From positions 32,764,066 to 32,828,065 of the forward strand of contig CM036765.1 in NCBI GenBank assembly GCA_020796225.1: DNA of 64,000 bases, read 5' to 3'. The position numbers and the translations under genes were made by a program. This document shows positions 23,801-32,999 of this stretch, piece after piece; the stretch's first letter is position 1, and every line of letters starts with the position of its first letter. The DNA is from Arion vulgaris. Its lineage: Eukaryota > Mollusca > Gastropoda > Stylommatophora > Arionidae. The notes under the pieces are model-generated. The model had not been told where the DNA came from. It worked only from the letters and a program-made list of their open reading frames with translations, and did no database searches.

Positions 23801-26800
23801 CAAACACAACCATTTAAGAAATCTATAACACTTGTTGCTTAGAGCAAACATCTGTTAGCCAATACTTTGTGAATTTGTTGTGTTTTCTTAATACTACTAG
23901 TAGTGCAGTTTTCCTGAGTGACATCCTTGCACACTAATAAAGCCCAAGTGGGCTCCGTCCTACTTCTGTGTTTACTATTGACAACATTGTGCTGCAAATT
24001 TACATCGGTTAAGTTGTGATATTTGCTTCTTTAGGTCCATTACATCTGTTTTTGGTATTGCATTTTGTTTGAATTCTCTCACCGTAGTCTGTGACAATCT
24101 TCACACTTGCTTACTGGGTGGCAAGTTTGTTCTGCTCCATAGAGGTAGTCTATAGCGTCGTCCCGAACACTTAGTCATTATATTTAGGAAAGTCGTTCAG
24201 ATAAGGATCACCACAAGTCATTTGGGATATAGGTCACTTGTGTCTGGTGAATCTTTCTGAGACACCTTGAAAACAAACCAAGCTCTGACCTGCCTCTACT
24301 TAAAGACTTCCAGACAAGGAACAGGCGGATCAGGGTTTTTTTGTGGACAGATTATTTGCATTTTTTTTAAATACAGCATTTTCAGTCTGTATTATTATCC
24401 TGGAGAGGCAAAGAGGATAAGAGCACCAATTTCTCAATTATGAGTACACAATTTTGAATCCCAGATAAGGTATGGGATTTTTTTTCTGTCGGTGATAAAG
24501 TGGTAGTATGTCCCTTGCAGAACATCGATTTCATCACAGTCCACCTTAAAAACTTGTTGTCTCCAGCAAGCTATGGTACAAAAATAAAAATCACCACCTG
24601 GACATTGTTTGACAACAGTTTTGGCATAGCAGCCTTTCTGATCTCTAGTCTATAGGAAACCATTTAGTTGCTCCTGTAACCTAGGGGAGGGGGGGAGGGC
24701 TATGTGGTTTTTGCCTTGCGTTTCGGAGGTCATGAATTAGAATCTGGACCACACCGTTCTGTTCACATGTCCATTTTTTTCCCCAGAGACCCATAGGATT
24801 GTTGCCAGAGATAGGAGTTCATGCTTTGTGCAATACTCTCAGCAGGTGGCATGCCATTTCTGCGGAGAGGGCCGAGCCATATGGGGTAAAACCCGGTGAA
24901 ATGAAGTCAATCCTTCAGTTTTTCTTTCTTTCTTTTAACCTAGGATAACACTATACAACAGTTTTTTCAGCTTTCTTTTTTTAAAATTATTATTATCGTG
25001 TTTTGAGAACAGAAATAGCAGACATGGGCAAGATATACTGAGATCAACAACACTGACAGGACCAGCCAATCCACTAGCATTGCTTCATTACATTGTCACA
25101 ACATTAACACATATTGCTTTGAACACAAGGCTGTTGAGACAAATATCGCTTGTGTCTCCTCAAGGAGTTTGAGTTTTCACTCTTTATAGTTTTTGTTGGG
25201 AAACTAGAAAATTACAGGGTCAATGGGCAACTGCTAGACAATATCAGAGCAATATGCCAAAATAGCCACAGTGTGGTAAGAACAACAGATGGAATGACAG
25301 ACTCAATCGAAACAAAATCAAGAGTCAGAAAGGGTTGTGTGCTCTCTTCTCTTCAACATATTCATCGACAGAATAGTGGTAACTGGCAACGTTACTACAA
25401 CAGCCAAAAATAAAGATGGGAGTAGAAAGGCAGATGTAAAAAGTATTTTTCTACCAACACTTTGTTACCAGTGCTAAACTTGGTCGATGACAGCAGCACA
25501 CCCCAGAAAGCTCGCCACGTATGAAATACTTGAGGAAGGCAGTGGTTACACCAGGAAAGAAAGACAATGAAACGAGGATATCAGAAGCAGAGTGGGCCGA
25601 ATACATTGAAAAACAACACATGCTGTGATTCTCTCTCGCGATCACCGCCCAGACCAATGTACCAGATTTCCCCATAAATTCTATTCATGTGGAAATCTGA
25701 TTCATCAGCCTTAGCATTGGTGTGTTTTACGTCACATCTTCAGCACCATTTGGAGCTCTGGTGCTTATCCTTCGGTGATGTGTCCGGTTTCAGCCAGCGT
25801 TTACTTGGTTCGCTCTCCGTTCCATAGCCATCTAGTGTTTTTTACGGTGTGGGGTAACTAGCCCCACCCCCAACCTCCTTAGGCGCCTCTTACGACGTGC
25901 ATGGCAGGTAACAGTGGTTCTATTCTTTACACCCCAATTTTGGCCCCGGTAACCACTTGGGCGGCTGTGGTTCTGACATATAATGAGAATGGAATACAAC
26001 CAAATACCAATAACAGCATGCAGTAAAAAGAGATCAGGTAATAGATCCAAGAAAAAGATGGATGGATAGACAATATCAAGACCACACTAAATAAACACGG
26101 ACAAGGGCAACTCATCTGGCCCTGGAATGCAAATTAAAGCTCCCACTCCTACGTTTAATGGCAAGAGTGGACAACCAATTCCATCATCCATCTGGGGAAA
26201 GAAAATAGACAAGTGTTTTCCTCTTTGAAGTATGGAAATGGCAGTCTCTAACAGAAATTGTCAGGACCAAGCATTCTGGCACGACCGACCAGGTAAACTA
26301 TTAGGGCTGTGTTACTTCTACCAGCAAAGTAAATGACGCTGATCTGGACAGTTACCACAGATACAACTACATAGTATCTTTGTTGAGACTTGATTTATTA
26401 GTGCCGGCCAGAAAAATTGTATAAGCCCAGACACTTCACGTGTTGCTCGTCTGATGTATATGCAAATCTCATACCAAATGCAGTTGCACTAACATTGCTA
26501 CCACATTTCATTAGTAGCTTCCCTGTTCAATCCCATCTTGTGTTCCAGACAGCAGTGATGTGGTCTGTTTCCAGGGTTTCCATATAGAGGTGGTGTTGGA
26601 TCTTGGTCAGTGTAGAATTCCTGACGTTGCATTTCTTTATGACCATACTTCTTCCTCAAATTCAGCAGCAATCTCACGTTTTATTGCAGCTTAGTGTAAT
26701 TTCAAATTAATTTAGTGTGCTTGAATCTTTTATTCTGTTGTATGTAATATTTGTGATCTTAGGTTAAAAGACAAACTAGAAAAAAATATAATAGATTTTG

Positions 26801-27655
26801 GCATATTGATCATATTCATGACTGAGTAAAGCGCAGTCACAAAAAATAACTACATGTAAAATGTGCTGCCTGTGAAAAGTTACCAACAACACCAGAAAAG
26901 ATGAGTCACCAACATCAGCATAAGAGAGAAAGTTGGCACAGAACCTTGTTTGAATTACATTGAGAAACAAAGAATGAAGTGGTTTGGCCACTTAATAAGA
27001 ATGCATTCAAACTCCACAGTTTACAGTCTTCTACAACAGAACATCAGGTGAGAGGAAGACCACAAAAAAGATGGTTAGAAGGCATAGCAGAATCCTGTCA
27101 AAGAGCAAAAATAACAATCACCCAAGTCACCAGAACAGCGCAAGACAAAAACATAAAACCACGACACTGGGAAACAACCTGGTAGCAGTGCGATGACAAA
27201 AGATCATATTAATTTACATTATGATTGTTTTTCACAGCACTAGAAAAAAAAATGTATCATGTAAACAATACAGTTGTTCATACAATGCTTGTCTTATTTA
27301 ATGAGACAGTTAAATGAAAGAAAATATTTACTGAGACACATTTTTAATTGATTTTTCTTTCGTTGTGCAGGAACCTGAGAAGCAATATTTACCTTCAGTG
27401 GCACACAATACCACAGTGGTGCACAATACCACAGTGGTGCACCATACCAGAAATGAAAATAGAAATCAATGGAGAGCACCAGAAGCTCAACCTCCTCGCA
27501 GAATGAGACCACCTGTGCCTAAACCAACTCAGCCTGCACCAAAAGACCCAGGGAGAAAAAGTCTTAGTGACAGGCATCGATCTGGAGAGCATGCAGCCAG
27601 ACCAGCTTCACAAACCAGGCATGTGAACAGGAGAGATAGAGAAACGTACACATAG
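14793..27655 (+). CDS. CUB-like single-pass membrane protein (5 exons, 327 aa)
   Basis: Spliced gene with coding exons 14793-14880, 17561-17802, 20522-20660, 22345-22574 and 27371-27655. Phases agree at every junction, and the total is 984 nt including TAG. Residues 1-26 are a signal peptide (SLLLLAVMIVTHVLA core). Residues 37-150 form a CUB-like domain with four cysteines (37, 69, 93, 115) and CUB-style alternation (CDVTVRAD, RIEYIIENIFF, CGVEIIMYD). Residues 178-202 form a transmembrane helix followed by RGR. The tail (203-327) is Pro/Arg-rich with RMRPPVP, an SH3-ligand-like RxxPxxP. Topology implies an extracellular CUB-like domain and a cytosolic tail. I do not recognise an orthologue, and function is not inferable beyond extracellular binding and possible signalling. 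No other exon is needed, though alternative exons cannot be excluded. Confidence 0.82.
15195..15455. repeat. Repeat family J, copy 1
   Basis: Shares ordered blocks with 31680-31890, including 'gctcaacttgaacacaga', 'tttatcatccat', 'ctcaatctcacct' and 'atgagatca'. Ends in a 20-bp local duplication of 'accttcccaacgagag'. Possibly a SINE, but no promoter boxes were recognised. Lies in intron 1 of gene 1. Confidence 0.55.
15700..16250 (+). pseudogene. RTE-like LINE C-terminal fragment (family T)
   Basis: FKSLGNIWRSSAYRTQTKINIYKSNV then HSVLLYGSETGKT matches the post-RT block also seen at 37850-38460 (FITLGNIWKSKEIKSRTKMRIFNTN). Later scraps (NRMWETREIGDDL, SRQILWEEIC) complete the C-terminus. Frames are broken. 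It lies in intron 1 of gene 1. Confidence 0.65.
16258..16308 (+). repeat. 25-bp tandem duplication
   Basis: Two identical copies of the unit beginning 'agtagatagccagggcctac'. Confidence 0.85.
16405..16590 (+). pseudogene. LINE endonuclease fragment
   Basis: NVYRGFVEVLGKQRLG then TIIKNGKLFMSYCASNQLVTGE resembles the APE-type LINE endonuclease stretch 'GxHGxGxRNxNGxxLxxFCxxNxLxIxxT'. No catalytic histidine block is intact downstream. Followed at 16650-16710 by a 24-bp duplication around 'ctgaaacactgttatg'. Confidence 0.55.
16985..17052 (+). repeat. 22-bp tandem repeat, 3 units
   Basis: Three units of 'aaacatacctgcccattgtc'-type sequence, the first with one difference. Confidence 0.85.
17561..17802 (+). 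CDS. Gene 1 exon 2: CUB-like domain, first part
   Basis: Acceptor TTATCTGCAG| and donor ATT|GTAAGT are near-consensus. Residues 30-110. It carries three of the four CUB cysteines (37, 69, 93) and the aromatic/aliphatic alternation of CUB beta-strands (IEYIIENIFF, EIIMYD). Enters in phase 1 and leaves in phase 0. Confidence 0.85.
18192..18439 (-). mobile_element. SINE family A, with 9-bp target duplication
   Basis: 248-bp minus-strand element; gataaagat at 18183-18191 and 18440-18448. Read on the minus strand: head 'cgcccgagtggttacc', core with 'catgtcgtaagaggcgacta', a unique body, then tail 'cgaacacaaagaagaa'. The 56201-56448 copy is also exactly 248 bp. In intron 2 of gene 1. Confidence 0.88.
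18530..18790 (-). pseudogene. LINE fragment related to 3395-3770
   Basis: Nucleotide blocks 'tgttgattaatcaaatg' and the following 'tcttatgcccttaaa' / 'agggatagagat' parallel 3475-3570. Coding sense is too eroded to read, so assignment rests on the shared order of blocks. Confidence 0.4.
18868..19122 (+). mobile_element. SINE family D, with 11-bp target duplication
   Basis: 255-bp plus-strand element between gatttaatatt at 18857-18867 and 19123-19133. Core 'ggcatgtcgtaagaggtgac' is shared with families A, E and F; the body ('atcggatgtgctggcc', 'tcacaaagagtggttt') is specific to D. In intron 2 of gene 1, 430 bp from the family A copy. Confidence 0.88.
19446..19959 (-). mobile_element. SINE family E, 514-bp composite SINE/LINE element
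   Basis: Minus-strand element with the 13-bp duplication gcttttagaatct at 19433-19445 and 19960-19972. Head plus core is the same as in family A. The 3' third matches the last 165 bp of the LINE copy ending at 51221, including the codons for the protein C-terminus (SEIPI, stop). A second full copy (515 bp) is at 45929-46443, so the composite itself is mobile. Lies in intron 2 of gene 1, antisense. Confidence 0.88.
20522..20660 (+). CDS. Gene 1 exon 3: CUB-like domain, last part
   Basis: Acceptor TGTGTTCTCAG| and donor TTGG|GTGAGC. Residues 111-156 with the fourth cysteine (ITC115SDN) and strands NYNVFRLRV and AFTFAMRL, as expected at the end of a CUB-like fold. Leaves in phase 1. Confidence 0.82.
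20754..20909. repeat. 156-bp fold-back (hairpin) element
   Basis: Left arm 'tactgtagttttacaa...ggatacaaca' is nearly the exact reverse complement of the right arm ending 'ttgtaaaactacagtac', with only a few unpaired bases at the centre. No target duplication seen. In intron 3 of gene 1, about 95 bp after exon 3. Confidence 0.85.
20910..22344. other. Intron 3 remainder, nothing firm
   Basis: Contains a 101-residue open frame (21144-21449) with hydrophobic stretches but no splice signals, family motif or repeat match, so it is not called as a gene. The rest is AT-rich. Confidence 0.35.
22345..22574 (+). CDS. Gene 1 exon 4: stalk and transmembrane helix
   Basis: Acceptor GCTTTCAACAG|, donor AAAGAT|GTAAAT. 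The split GGA codon joins exon 3 to GPSMDFEQ. Residues 161-175 are an acidic juxtamembrane stalk. Residues 178-202 (VIAGIAIAGG...FFCV) form one helix containing small-residue GxxxG-like spacing, followed by the stop-transfer RGR. The frame stays open about 30 bp into the intron. Confidence 0.88.
22804..23005 (-). mobile_element. SINE family C, with 11-bp target duplication
   Basis: 202-bp minus-strand SINE; taaagcaagtt at 22793-22803 and 23006-23016. The poly-A tail is the T run at 22804-22810. Minus-strand head 'gcgcgttagacgacgg' and B-box-like 'gagttcaattctgc', then a double 'ccgag/agccgaag' body. Inserted at the edge of a LINE M fragment in intron 4. Confidence 0.87.
23017..23670 (+). pseudogene. 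LINE family M, C-terminal fragment
   Basis: VKDFTYLGVFFS, then TMNTKRALYNMIFYTDI, then scraps of the NEEIR region and the RALLLRYSRYKTKG block near 23530. Matches 12620-13140 on the other strand. Frame-broken. Confidence 0.6.
24665..24935 (+). repeat. SINE family H, copy 1
   Basis: tRNA-like head with 'tgccttgcgtttcggaggtcatgaa' in which the B-box is decayed, then the family blocks 'cagagacccataggattgtt', 'tttgtgcaatactctcagca', 'ggcatgccatttctgc' and 'gtgaaatgaagtcaatcctt'. Other copies: 34985, 43025, 54140 and, on the minus strand, 58203. Confidence 0.75.
25150..26130 (+). pseudogene. LINE M-related remnant interrupted by SINE F
   Basis: RT block: KLENYRVNGQLLDNIRAICQ, then SHSVVRTTDGMTDSIETKS and RVRKGCVLS (the variable-QG motif as RKG). 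Then FLPTLCYQC near 25450 and YLRKAVVTPGKKDNETRISE. After the SINE at 25633-25963, HIMRMEYNQIPITA and KKKMDGWTISRPH give the basic C-terminus. Parts are missing between RT and C-terminus; stops and frameshifts throughout. In intron 4 of gene 1. Confidence 0.65.
25633..25963 (-). mobile_element. SINE family F, nested in LINE
   Basis: 331-bp minus-strand element. Imperfect 11-bp duplication gctgtgRttct at 25622-25632 and 25964-25974 (one mismatch). Head and core match families A and E; the 3' body ('cttcggtgatgtg', 'ggttcgctctccgtt', tail 'ctctctcgcgatc') matches 49186-49370 instead. LINE coding sequence continues on both sides. Confidence 0.72.
26930..27215 (+). pseudogene. LINE C-terminal fragment
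   Basis: LRNKEWSG/RMKWFGHLIRM-type block (KQRMKWFGHLIRM), then VRGRPQKRWLEGIAESCQRA and TRTAQDKNIKPRHWETTW: the usual GHxxRM ... GRPxxRWLD ... AxDRxxWR order. It ends 155 bp before exon 5 of gene 1. Confidence 0.7.
27371..27655 (+). CDS. Gene 1 exon 5: Pro/Arg-rich cytoplasmic tail
   Basis: Acceptor CGTTGTGCAG|GAACCT, 94 codons to TAG. It starts with an 18-bp tandem repeat (units from 27398 and 27416, with a third partial) encoding VAHNTT-VVHNTT-VVHHT, then a Pro/Arg-rich segment (QPPRRMRPPVPKPTQPAPK) and a basic Ser/His-rich end. No polyadenylation AATAAA was identified in the following 800 bp. Confidence 0.83.
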   Translation, partial: EPEKQYLPSVAHNTTVVHNTTVVHHTRNENRNQWRAPEAQPPRRMRPPVPKPTQPAPKDPGRKSLSDRHRSGEHAARPASQTRHVNRRDRETYT

Positions 27656-28479
27656 AGCAAGGTGAAAGTTTACAAGTACAACAAAACAAATGTTAATGGA
27701 AGTAAACAAATGTGAAGAGATGCTCCTCAAAGAGTGAGCAGAAATATAAATGAACAAAGTGAGAATGTACAAAGTGAGAGCAAATTGGTACAGTTGAGCC
27801 CACTTATGCTGAATTACATTTTTTACATAATCAAAACTGACTATTGTTTACCTACATTTTAGTGACAAATAGTCATCCGTTATAGATCAGTCATGTGTGT
27901 TTCTTTTAATTCCAATTTCTGTTAAGTCACCCTTTTTTTAAATTTGGTCTGTATCTACTGTCTTAAGTTGGCTCAATTGTACTGTTCAAACTAGGACAGA
28001 TACTCTGTCTGGGCAGCTATCATGAACCTGATTATTGAACTGTGTTCTTATTCTGGGAAATAGTGTCATCCAAAGGTCACAATATCCCAATCTGTAGATA
28101 AGAAAAATATGTATCAAGATGGTATTTATTAATGATGTGTGCTAGTTATGATAGAAGTACATATTCTGATGACTTGTAAATTTATTCATTGGGCAGTCAA
28201 TAACCGACAGCATAACAACAAAGTTAACGTTCATCAGAAACTACTTCTGCTCAGCGCTACGGTTGTTATTTTTAAAACAGTGCGTGCCAGTACATGGAAT
28301 GTAAAAAAGATAGTACATATTTTTTTCTTCAGTTTAATCGATGAAACATGGTGAGCCAAATCCCATCTGCAGAATTATTTGCCATGTTTTTAAAGGAATT
28401 GATAATTTATCAATGCAAAATTAATATTTTCTCACATTACCTGGATGTTTTACTATCATGTGATAAATGGAAGGCTTCT
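27656..28479 (+). other. Probable 3' UTR and downstream flank of gene 1
   Basis: Begins right after the gene 1 stop. No second copy in the window and no clear AATAAA was seen, so the transcript end cannot be placed. Confidence 0.3.
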
Positions 28480-28890
28480 TTTTCTTCACCTTTCAACTCC
28501 CAGCGGAACACAGGTCTTCAACAAACTTCCACCAGCCCTTCCTCTCTCTCTTGTAATCACTTCCAGTTTTGTCCATGTTTTACCTATCCTTTTGATATCA
28601 GTCTCCAGCTCTCTTTTCCAGGTATGTCTAGGCCTTTTCCTCTTTCCCTACGGGTTCCAAAACAGTGCCTGTCTTGCAATGCTTCTGGTCAGTTTTCTCA
28701 ATGTGTCCATCACCAGCATCTGTTCCTTAGCTCTTTCTCCACTGGTATCTGCTTAGTTCTTTCTCTGAGTTCCTCGTTCGTAATCTTATCATACCAGCTC
28801 AGTCCCTCTATTCTATGTAAACATCCATTTGTAAAGGTCTGTAGTTTTCTAGTGGTTTCTTTTGTTGTTTTCCATGTATCCAAGCTATAG
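28480..28890 (-). pseudogene. RTE-like LINE C-terminal fragment (family T)
   Basis: Minus-strand TWKTTKETTRKLQTFTNGCL, HRIEGLSWYDKITNEELRER and TKQIPVEKELRNRCW, then a GKESWRLISKG region and a TCVPLG terminus. It parallels 47330-47690 on the other strand. Confidence 0.7.
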
Positions 28891-29045
28891 AGGGTGGAAG
28901 AAAGAAAGGAGGGCAGGAAAAATCCTGGTTTGACAACATCAAGAGCTGGTCGGGCAGAGTTTCTCCACACTCCGAGGAGTTGAAGACAGATTCATGGCAT
29001 GCTTTTTGTGCTGATGTCTCCACAGTGACGACCCTAACGGGTTAT
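28890..29045 (+). pseudogene. LINE 3'-terminal fragment
   Basis: SWFDNIKSWSGR, then frame-broken scraps of a PTLxRxAEDRxxWR-like block and a CADVSTVTT end, followed by a short (tta)n tail at 29048-29060. The strand is opposite to the fragment immediately upstream, so two LINE remnants meet here. Confidence 0.5.
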
Positions 29046-29334
29046 GGGCTTTATTATTATACTAGCTGATTAACCCGCCGCATGGGTGAAAGTTGTTAGT
29101 AATCCTTGATGAGGAATTGGTGAAGCCGTTCCAAGAGATATCATCTTCTTCTAATTATTGTACGTTATATTTATTTATCAGTTAGGGCCTGATAGTAAAC
29201 AACATTCCTTGTTTTCCCGTCATTTGCAAGCACATATAAATTGTTTCTACTTCCAACTCTATAGACATTGCTACATATAACTGACCATGGCTAAAGCATT
29301 CCAATCTCAAGTCACTCCCAGCAACCTTAAGTGA

Positions 29335-29580
29335 TTAGCCTTGTGCTTTGCTTATAGACATAGCAAAAGCAAGTCGTATCGGGAATTGTAGCCTTTTGAA
29401 TTCGAATGGTGTATCAGATGGGATCAAGGGTATCCTGGGAATGAAAACTTCTTCTCCTTTAGCACAGCCAGTTAAAATAGTTGCTTCTATAACATTCCGC
29501 CTCAAGAACTTGATACAAAGCCTCGTCCCATTACAAAGCCTGGGGGCATCTAAATTTCGAGAAGTATAATCGCGAACCAA
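29335..29580 (-). pseudogene. Helitron helicase C-terminal fragment
   Basis: RDYTSRNLDAPRLCNGTRL, FLRRNVIEATILTGCAKGEE, PFEFKRLQFPIRLAFAMSIS and KAQGQ-like end match the C-terminus of Pif1-like Helitron helicases (NLxxxxGLCNGTRL ... GVxxLPRIPxxP ... FPVRLAFAMTINKAQGQ). Downstream bases continue into an LYVAMSR-like block. Upstream Walker motifs are absent. Confidence 0.85.
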
Positions 29581-29712
29581 CTTTTAATGATAACCTATAT
29601 TCGATAAAATAATAAATGGTCATGTGGCAAACCCCGTTTCTGCCATTCTGTTGAAGACACCCAACATCTCACAGGACCAAAGATCTCTCTCTTCGTTATA
29701 AGTTGCATAAAT

Positions 29713-30021
29713 TTAATCAACTTTTGACGAAACACACGTGCAAATTAGATCATGTCTATCCAAATGTGACTGTCCGGGTAGTAATTCATCTTGTATTTCT
29801 TTCCATTTTGGGTTACATGTAAACATTATGAAGAGATCAGGTTTTCCATAATTGCGAACATTATGCATATACCATGGATCTCCGGTAAACGTTGATGGCA
29901 AAATAACCAACCTGCCATGGTTGTTTGCCTGGCCATCTATCGCAATAGCATCCCTCAAATGAACATATTCTTCTGATCGTATTTTTTTTGGTTCAGTCGA
30001 ATATAGAGCAATCGTTCGCAT
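29713..30021 (-). pseudogene. Helitron_like_N fragment of Rep/Hel
   Basis: RLVILPSTFTGDPWYMHNV and YGKPDLFIMFTCNPKWKEI are the hallmark sequences of the Helitron N-terminal domain. The HUH Rep motif downstream in the family was not found, so a deletion follows. Confidence 0.88.
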
Positions 30022-30312
30022 TCAATTTTTTCAACATATCTACCAAAAATTGATGGAATAGTTGGCGACAACTTAAAATGTGATTTGGAGTATCTCTGAT
30101 CATGATTCGAAATGAGTAGAAATCCTTTGAAGAAACAAACTTGTTTGAAATCAATTTATTGACTGGATCCCTTTGATTGATGCAAATGTAGTAGCCGTCT
30201 TCACCCCGAGGAAATAAAATTGGATACTGAAGGGCATCGTAAGATCTGTGTGTTTCTGAAATCCGTTGCAGCTTGTCTCGTTTTTGGTAAAATTACATCC
30301 CGCTTTCCAAAA

Positions 30313-30717
30313 TCATTTCCTGCTATGATAATGGCAACTCGTTACTACAGGTGCATTATAAGTCCGTTCATGTTGACCGGTCGGAACTATGTCAGCGCAG
30401 ATTGCAATTTTCCTGTCGTCAGTGGGCAACTGATCTAATACAGTCTTGAAACTTGTGACATAACTGTTGCAAGTGTGTAGAATACGTTGAATAGCTAATA
30501 CTGCATTGTGATTAGTTCCTGGATTACAGTTGATGCGCTGATTTGCCTGTGCTTCTTCATTACCCATGAAATAAATTTGAAGAAATTTTGGGTCTTCATT
30601 TGGTTGTGGCAAGAGTGAACCAAATTGATGGTATACTTGACCTTGAATTTTAAAAGTTGGCATAAATCCTTGATGCGAATTGGAGAAGTTGTGCCAAAAG
30701 ATGTCATCTGAAAGCAT
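30313..30717 (-). pseudogene. Helitron Rep/Hel upstream fragment
   Basis: FKIQGQVYHQFGSLLPQPNE, FLQIYFMGNEEAQANQRINC and the following 60 residues correspond to the region preceding Helitron_like_N (consensus FRVHGQVYHxxGSLLP ... FLQIYFM). Shortly upstream, at 30704-30907, SFMDDIADSNFLKISENTIH continues the same protein with a frame break. Confidence 0.8.
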
Positions 30718-31679
30718 GAATTGTATTTTCTGATATTTTTAAGAAGTTAGAGTCAGCTATGTCGTCCATAAACGATTTTAACGGTTCAGGTGGTTCTTGT
30801 GATGCAGGCAACTGAACTTTTTCTCCAGAGCAACACATTCCAGGTGTTTCACCAATCCATTTTTTGCCTTGCAGTGAGGACAAACTGCTGTCAATCCCCA
30901 ATAGCAATTATTGGGTATTTTTCGTATTCAAGATTATTATTGTAGTTGAATGCTTCATTCTTCAACAAAGACCATTTGGCAACTCATGCTATTGCTTGTC
31001 GTCTGGCGTCTTGTTCGAGTCGAACTGCTGTTTGTTGAAATGTCTCATTTGATCGATTATTAGCCTGGCGTGTTCTATTAACTTCAAGTCTAACCAAAGT
31101 AGCGTCTTCGTTTTCTTCCGCTCAGAAAATTGTCATTCGCGAACTATTAGCTGCACATCGAATCAAGGTTGCATCTTCGTTTTCTATAGACCTACGTAAT
31201 GCTCTTCGTTTATTGTCAAAACAGAAAAGTGAAGCTGTAATGACATGGAAACGCAACGAAACTAAGGGATGTAATCCATGCCTATGTTGTAGAGGCAATC
31301 TGGCAATTTTTGGATTATATCCCTTTGGCCGTTAAGCTTTCTTAACTGCATGGTTTTTTTGTAACCAAAATGGCTGCCTTAAAGTTGGATAAGACATCAT
31401 GAATCCGATTTAAATTTAATTGTAAAGCTAATATTGATCCGATTTCGACACAGTTTCTTTAGCTAATCTTAACTTTCAAAGATACACTTTTTAGGAAAAA
31501 ATGGTGAATATTGGATGTAAATTGAAGCTTTCTATAGGCGGGCACACATCAAGACATTCCCCTTTATATTATACGATTATAATAAATGGGGGTTTGTTTA
31601 CACCTACTCAACCATACTTTTCTTAAAGGTTTTTGCGCTATTTGTCCAGATTTTTATTTTTAAGATTTCATTAATTTTG

Positions 31680-31890
31680 CCCGGACAGTAGCTTAGCAAT
31701 CTACACTTATTGATTTTCAACTGTCGAGTGTTCTTTTACGTGCTCAACTTGAACACAGAACCTATAGTTTATCATCCATCAGGACTAAGAGCTTAATCTC
31801 ACCTACAATGAGATCAGTGATCGCTGAAAAAATGTCTTGATTGTTCCATGCAGGGAACACCCCAAGTACCCTTGTAGCAAGAACATGACC
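31680..31890. repeat. Repeat family J, copy 2
   Basis: Second copy of the 15195-15455 repeat: 'gctcaacttgaacacaga', 'tttatcatccatc', 'cttaatctcacct', 'atgagatcag'. No target duplication recognised. Confidence 0.55.
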
Positions 31891-32099
31891 TCTACATCAC
31901 AGATAACAATTGGACAGAATGTGTTGGAGATCCACTGCAGTTGACCTTCAACAAGGAGATGACACCTAATCAATGAGATACTCTCGTGTGCAGCTAGTCA
32001 AAGAAAAATAGAGGTCTAATACTATTCTGCAAGATACCATATGGTATGTAACAAGGTTTTTAAAAAAAAACATCTCAATATATCTATATTCTCTTCATG

Positions 32100-32260
32100 T
32101 TCCTGTTGATGCATACGACTTCCACATTTTTATTGTTGCCATTCTGTGGCCTTTTTACCAATTGTTTCCCACGTCAGATCACAATCTTTTAACTTACTTT
32201 CCATAGTTTTTCTCCATGTTTGCTTTGGACGACAAGACCTTTTTTTCCCCCATCCAACCG
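32100..32260 (-). pseudogene. RTE-like LINE C-terminal scrap
   Basis: Minus-strand SKANMEKNYGK then KGHRMATIKMWKSYASTGT resembles the family T end 'KxTWRKTMExD ... AxDRxxWRxYVxALxA'. Frame-broken. Confidence 0.4.
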
Positions 32261-32689
32261 AGAGCTGCCAATATCCCTACTGGCAAATAACATTCATGCC
32301 CTAACTACCTCCATATTCATCTTTTAATGATGATCTGCAATGATGCGGTTTGCTATCGTATTTGGTCAGAAAATTTGACACATTTATTTTGCATTGTCTC
32401 TAAGTTGTGTATGATGTTGTGGGTTAATTTCCAGCAGTCACTACTGTATAATAACACTCCCAGGACATTGTTTCTATATGTTTTAAGTTTTTCTCAATAT
32501 ATAATAAATGTAATATATAATAAATGTACATTAAATGTATGTTGTGCTGAGCAAAAGTTTTGACATTTTTCTAGCAAGTCTACAATTTAATAAGTGAGAC
32601 ACTGATTCAGCTCAAGTGACAACAGGCTAAATCAATGGAGAACACAACAGAGATATGCTTCTAATGCGATCAACTTCTGCTATGCGACT

Positions 32690-32960
32690 ATTCTGGTATA
32701 TGTCATAAAAAGGGTGATGCGCTTAAAGTCTTCACTGGCCCCCATAGTTTGTTCTGAAGGGCTGTTTCTTGTTGGCCAGATTTCCATTCTCACGCTGCTC
32801 AGGCAGTCTTGCAAGATATTCTCTGGGGATTGCTTTGGTGCTCCACAGGTGCAGGCAGTCGAGACCCATTCTATGGAGGTGTGTTTTGAGACTGCATAAT
32901 ATTGTTCTAAGTCTGAAGACTGTGGTCTGCGCTTTTCTGTTTAATGTATTTATGTTGTCA
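32690..32960 (-). pseudogene. LINE C-terminal zinc-knuckle fragment
   Basis: Minus-strand ACTCGAPKQSPENILQDCLS, then a WPTRNSPSEQTMGAS block and FKRITLFM. The order CxCG...PExILQxCx...WP...F resembles the C-terminus of the RNase H LINE at 8246-10004 (TPEHILQSCP ... ETWP). Confidence 0.7.
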
Positions 32961-32999
32961 TGCTCTGGCTATATACAGAGATATGTATATGCATGTATT

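Larger units (their letters stand above)
29062..31576 (-). mobile_element. Decayed Helitron
   Basis: Minus-strand rolling-circle transposon. The 5' end begins TC after an A (31576-31575), the 3' end is CTAG before a T (29065-29062) and is preceded about 10 nt upstream by the small hairpin cccatgcggcggg: the A|TC...CTRR|T arrangement of Helitrons. Internal fragments encode Helitron_like_N and Pif1-type helicase parts. At 2.5 kb it is far shorter than an autonomous element; most of the helicase and the Rep catalytic core were not seen. Terminus placement is my reading by eye. Confidence 0.78.

Noticed and set aside
28348..28890. 180-codon plus-strand frame as a gene
   Set aside because: The minus strand reads LINE family T motifs in this interval; the plus frame is its complement.
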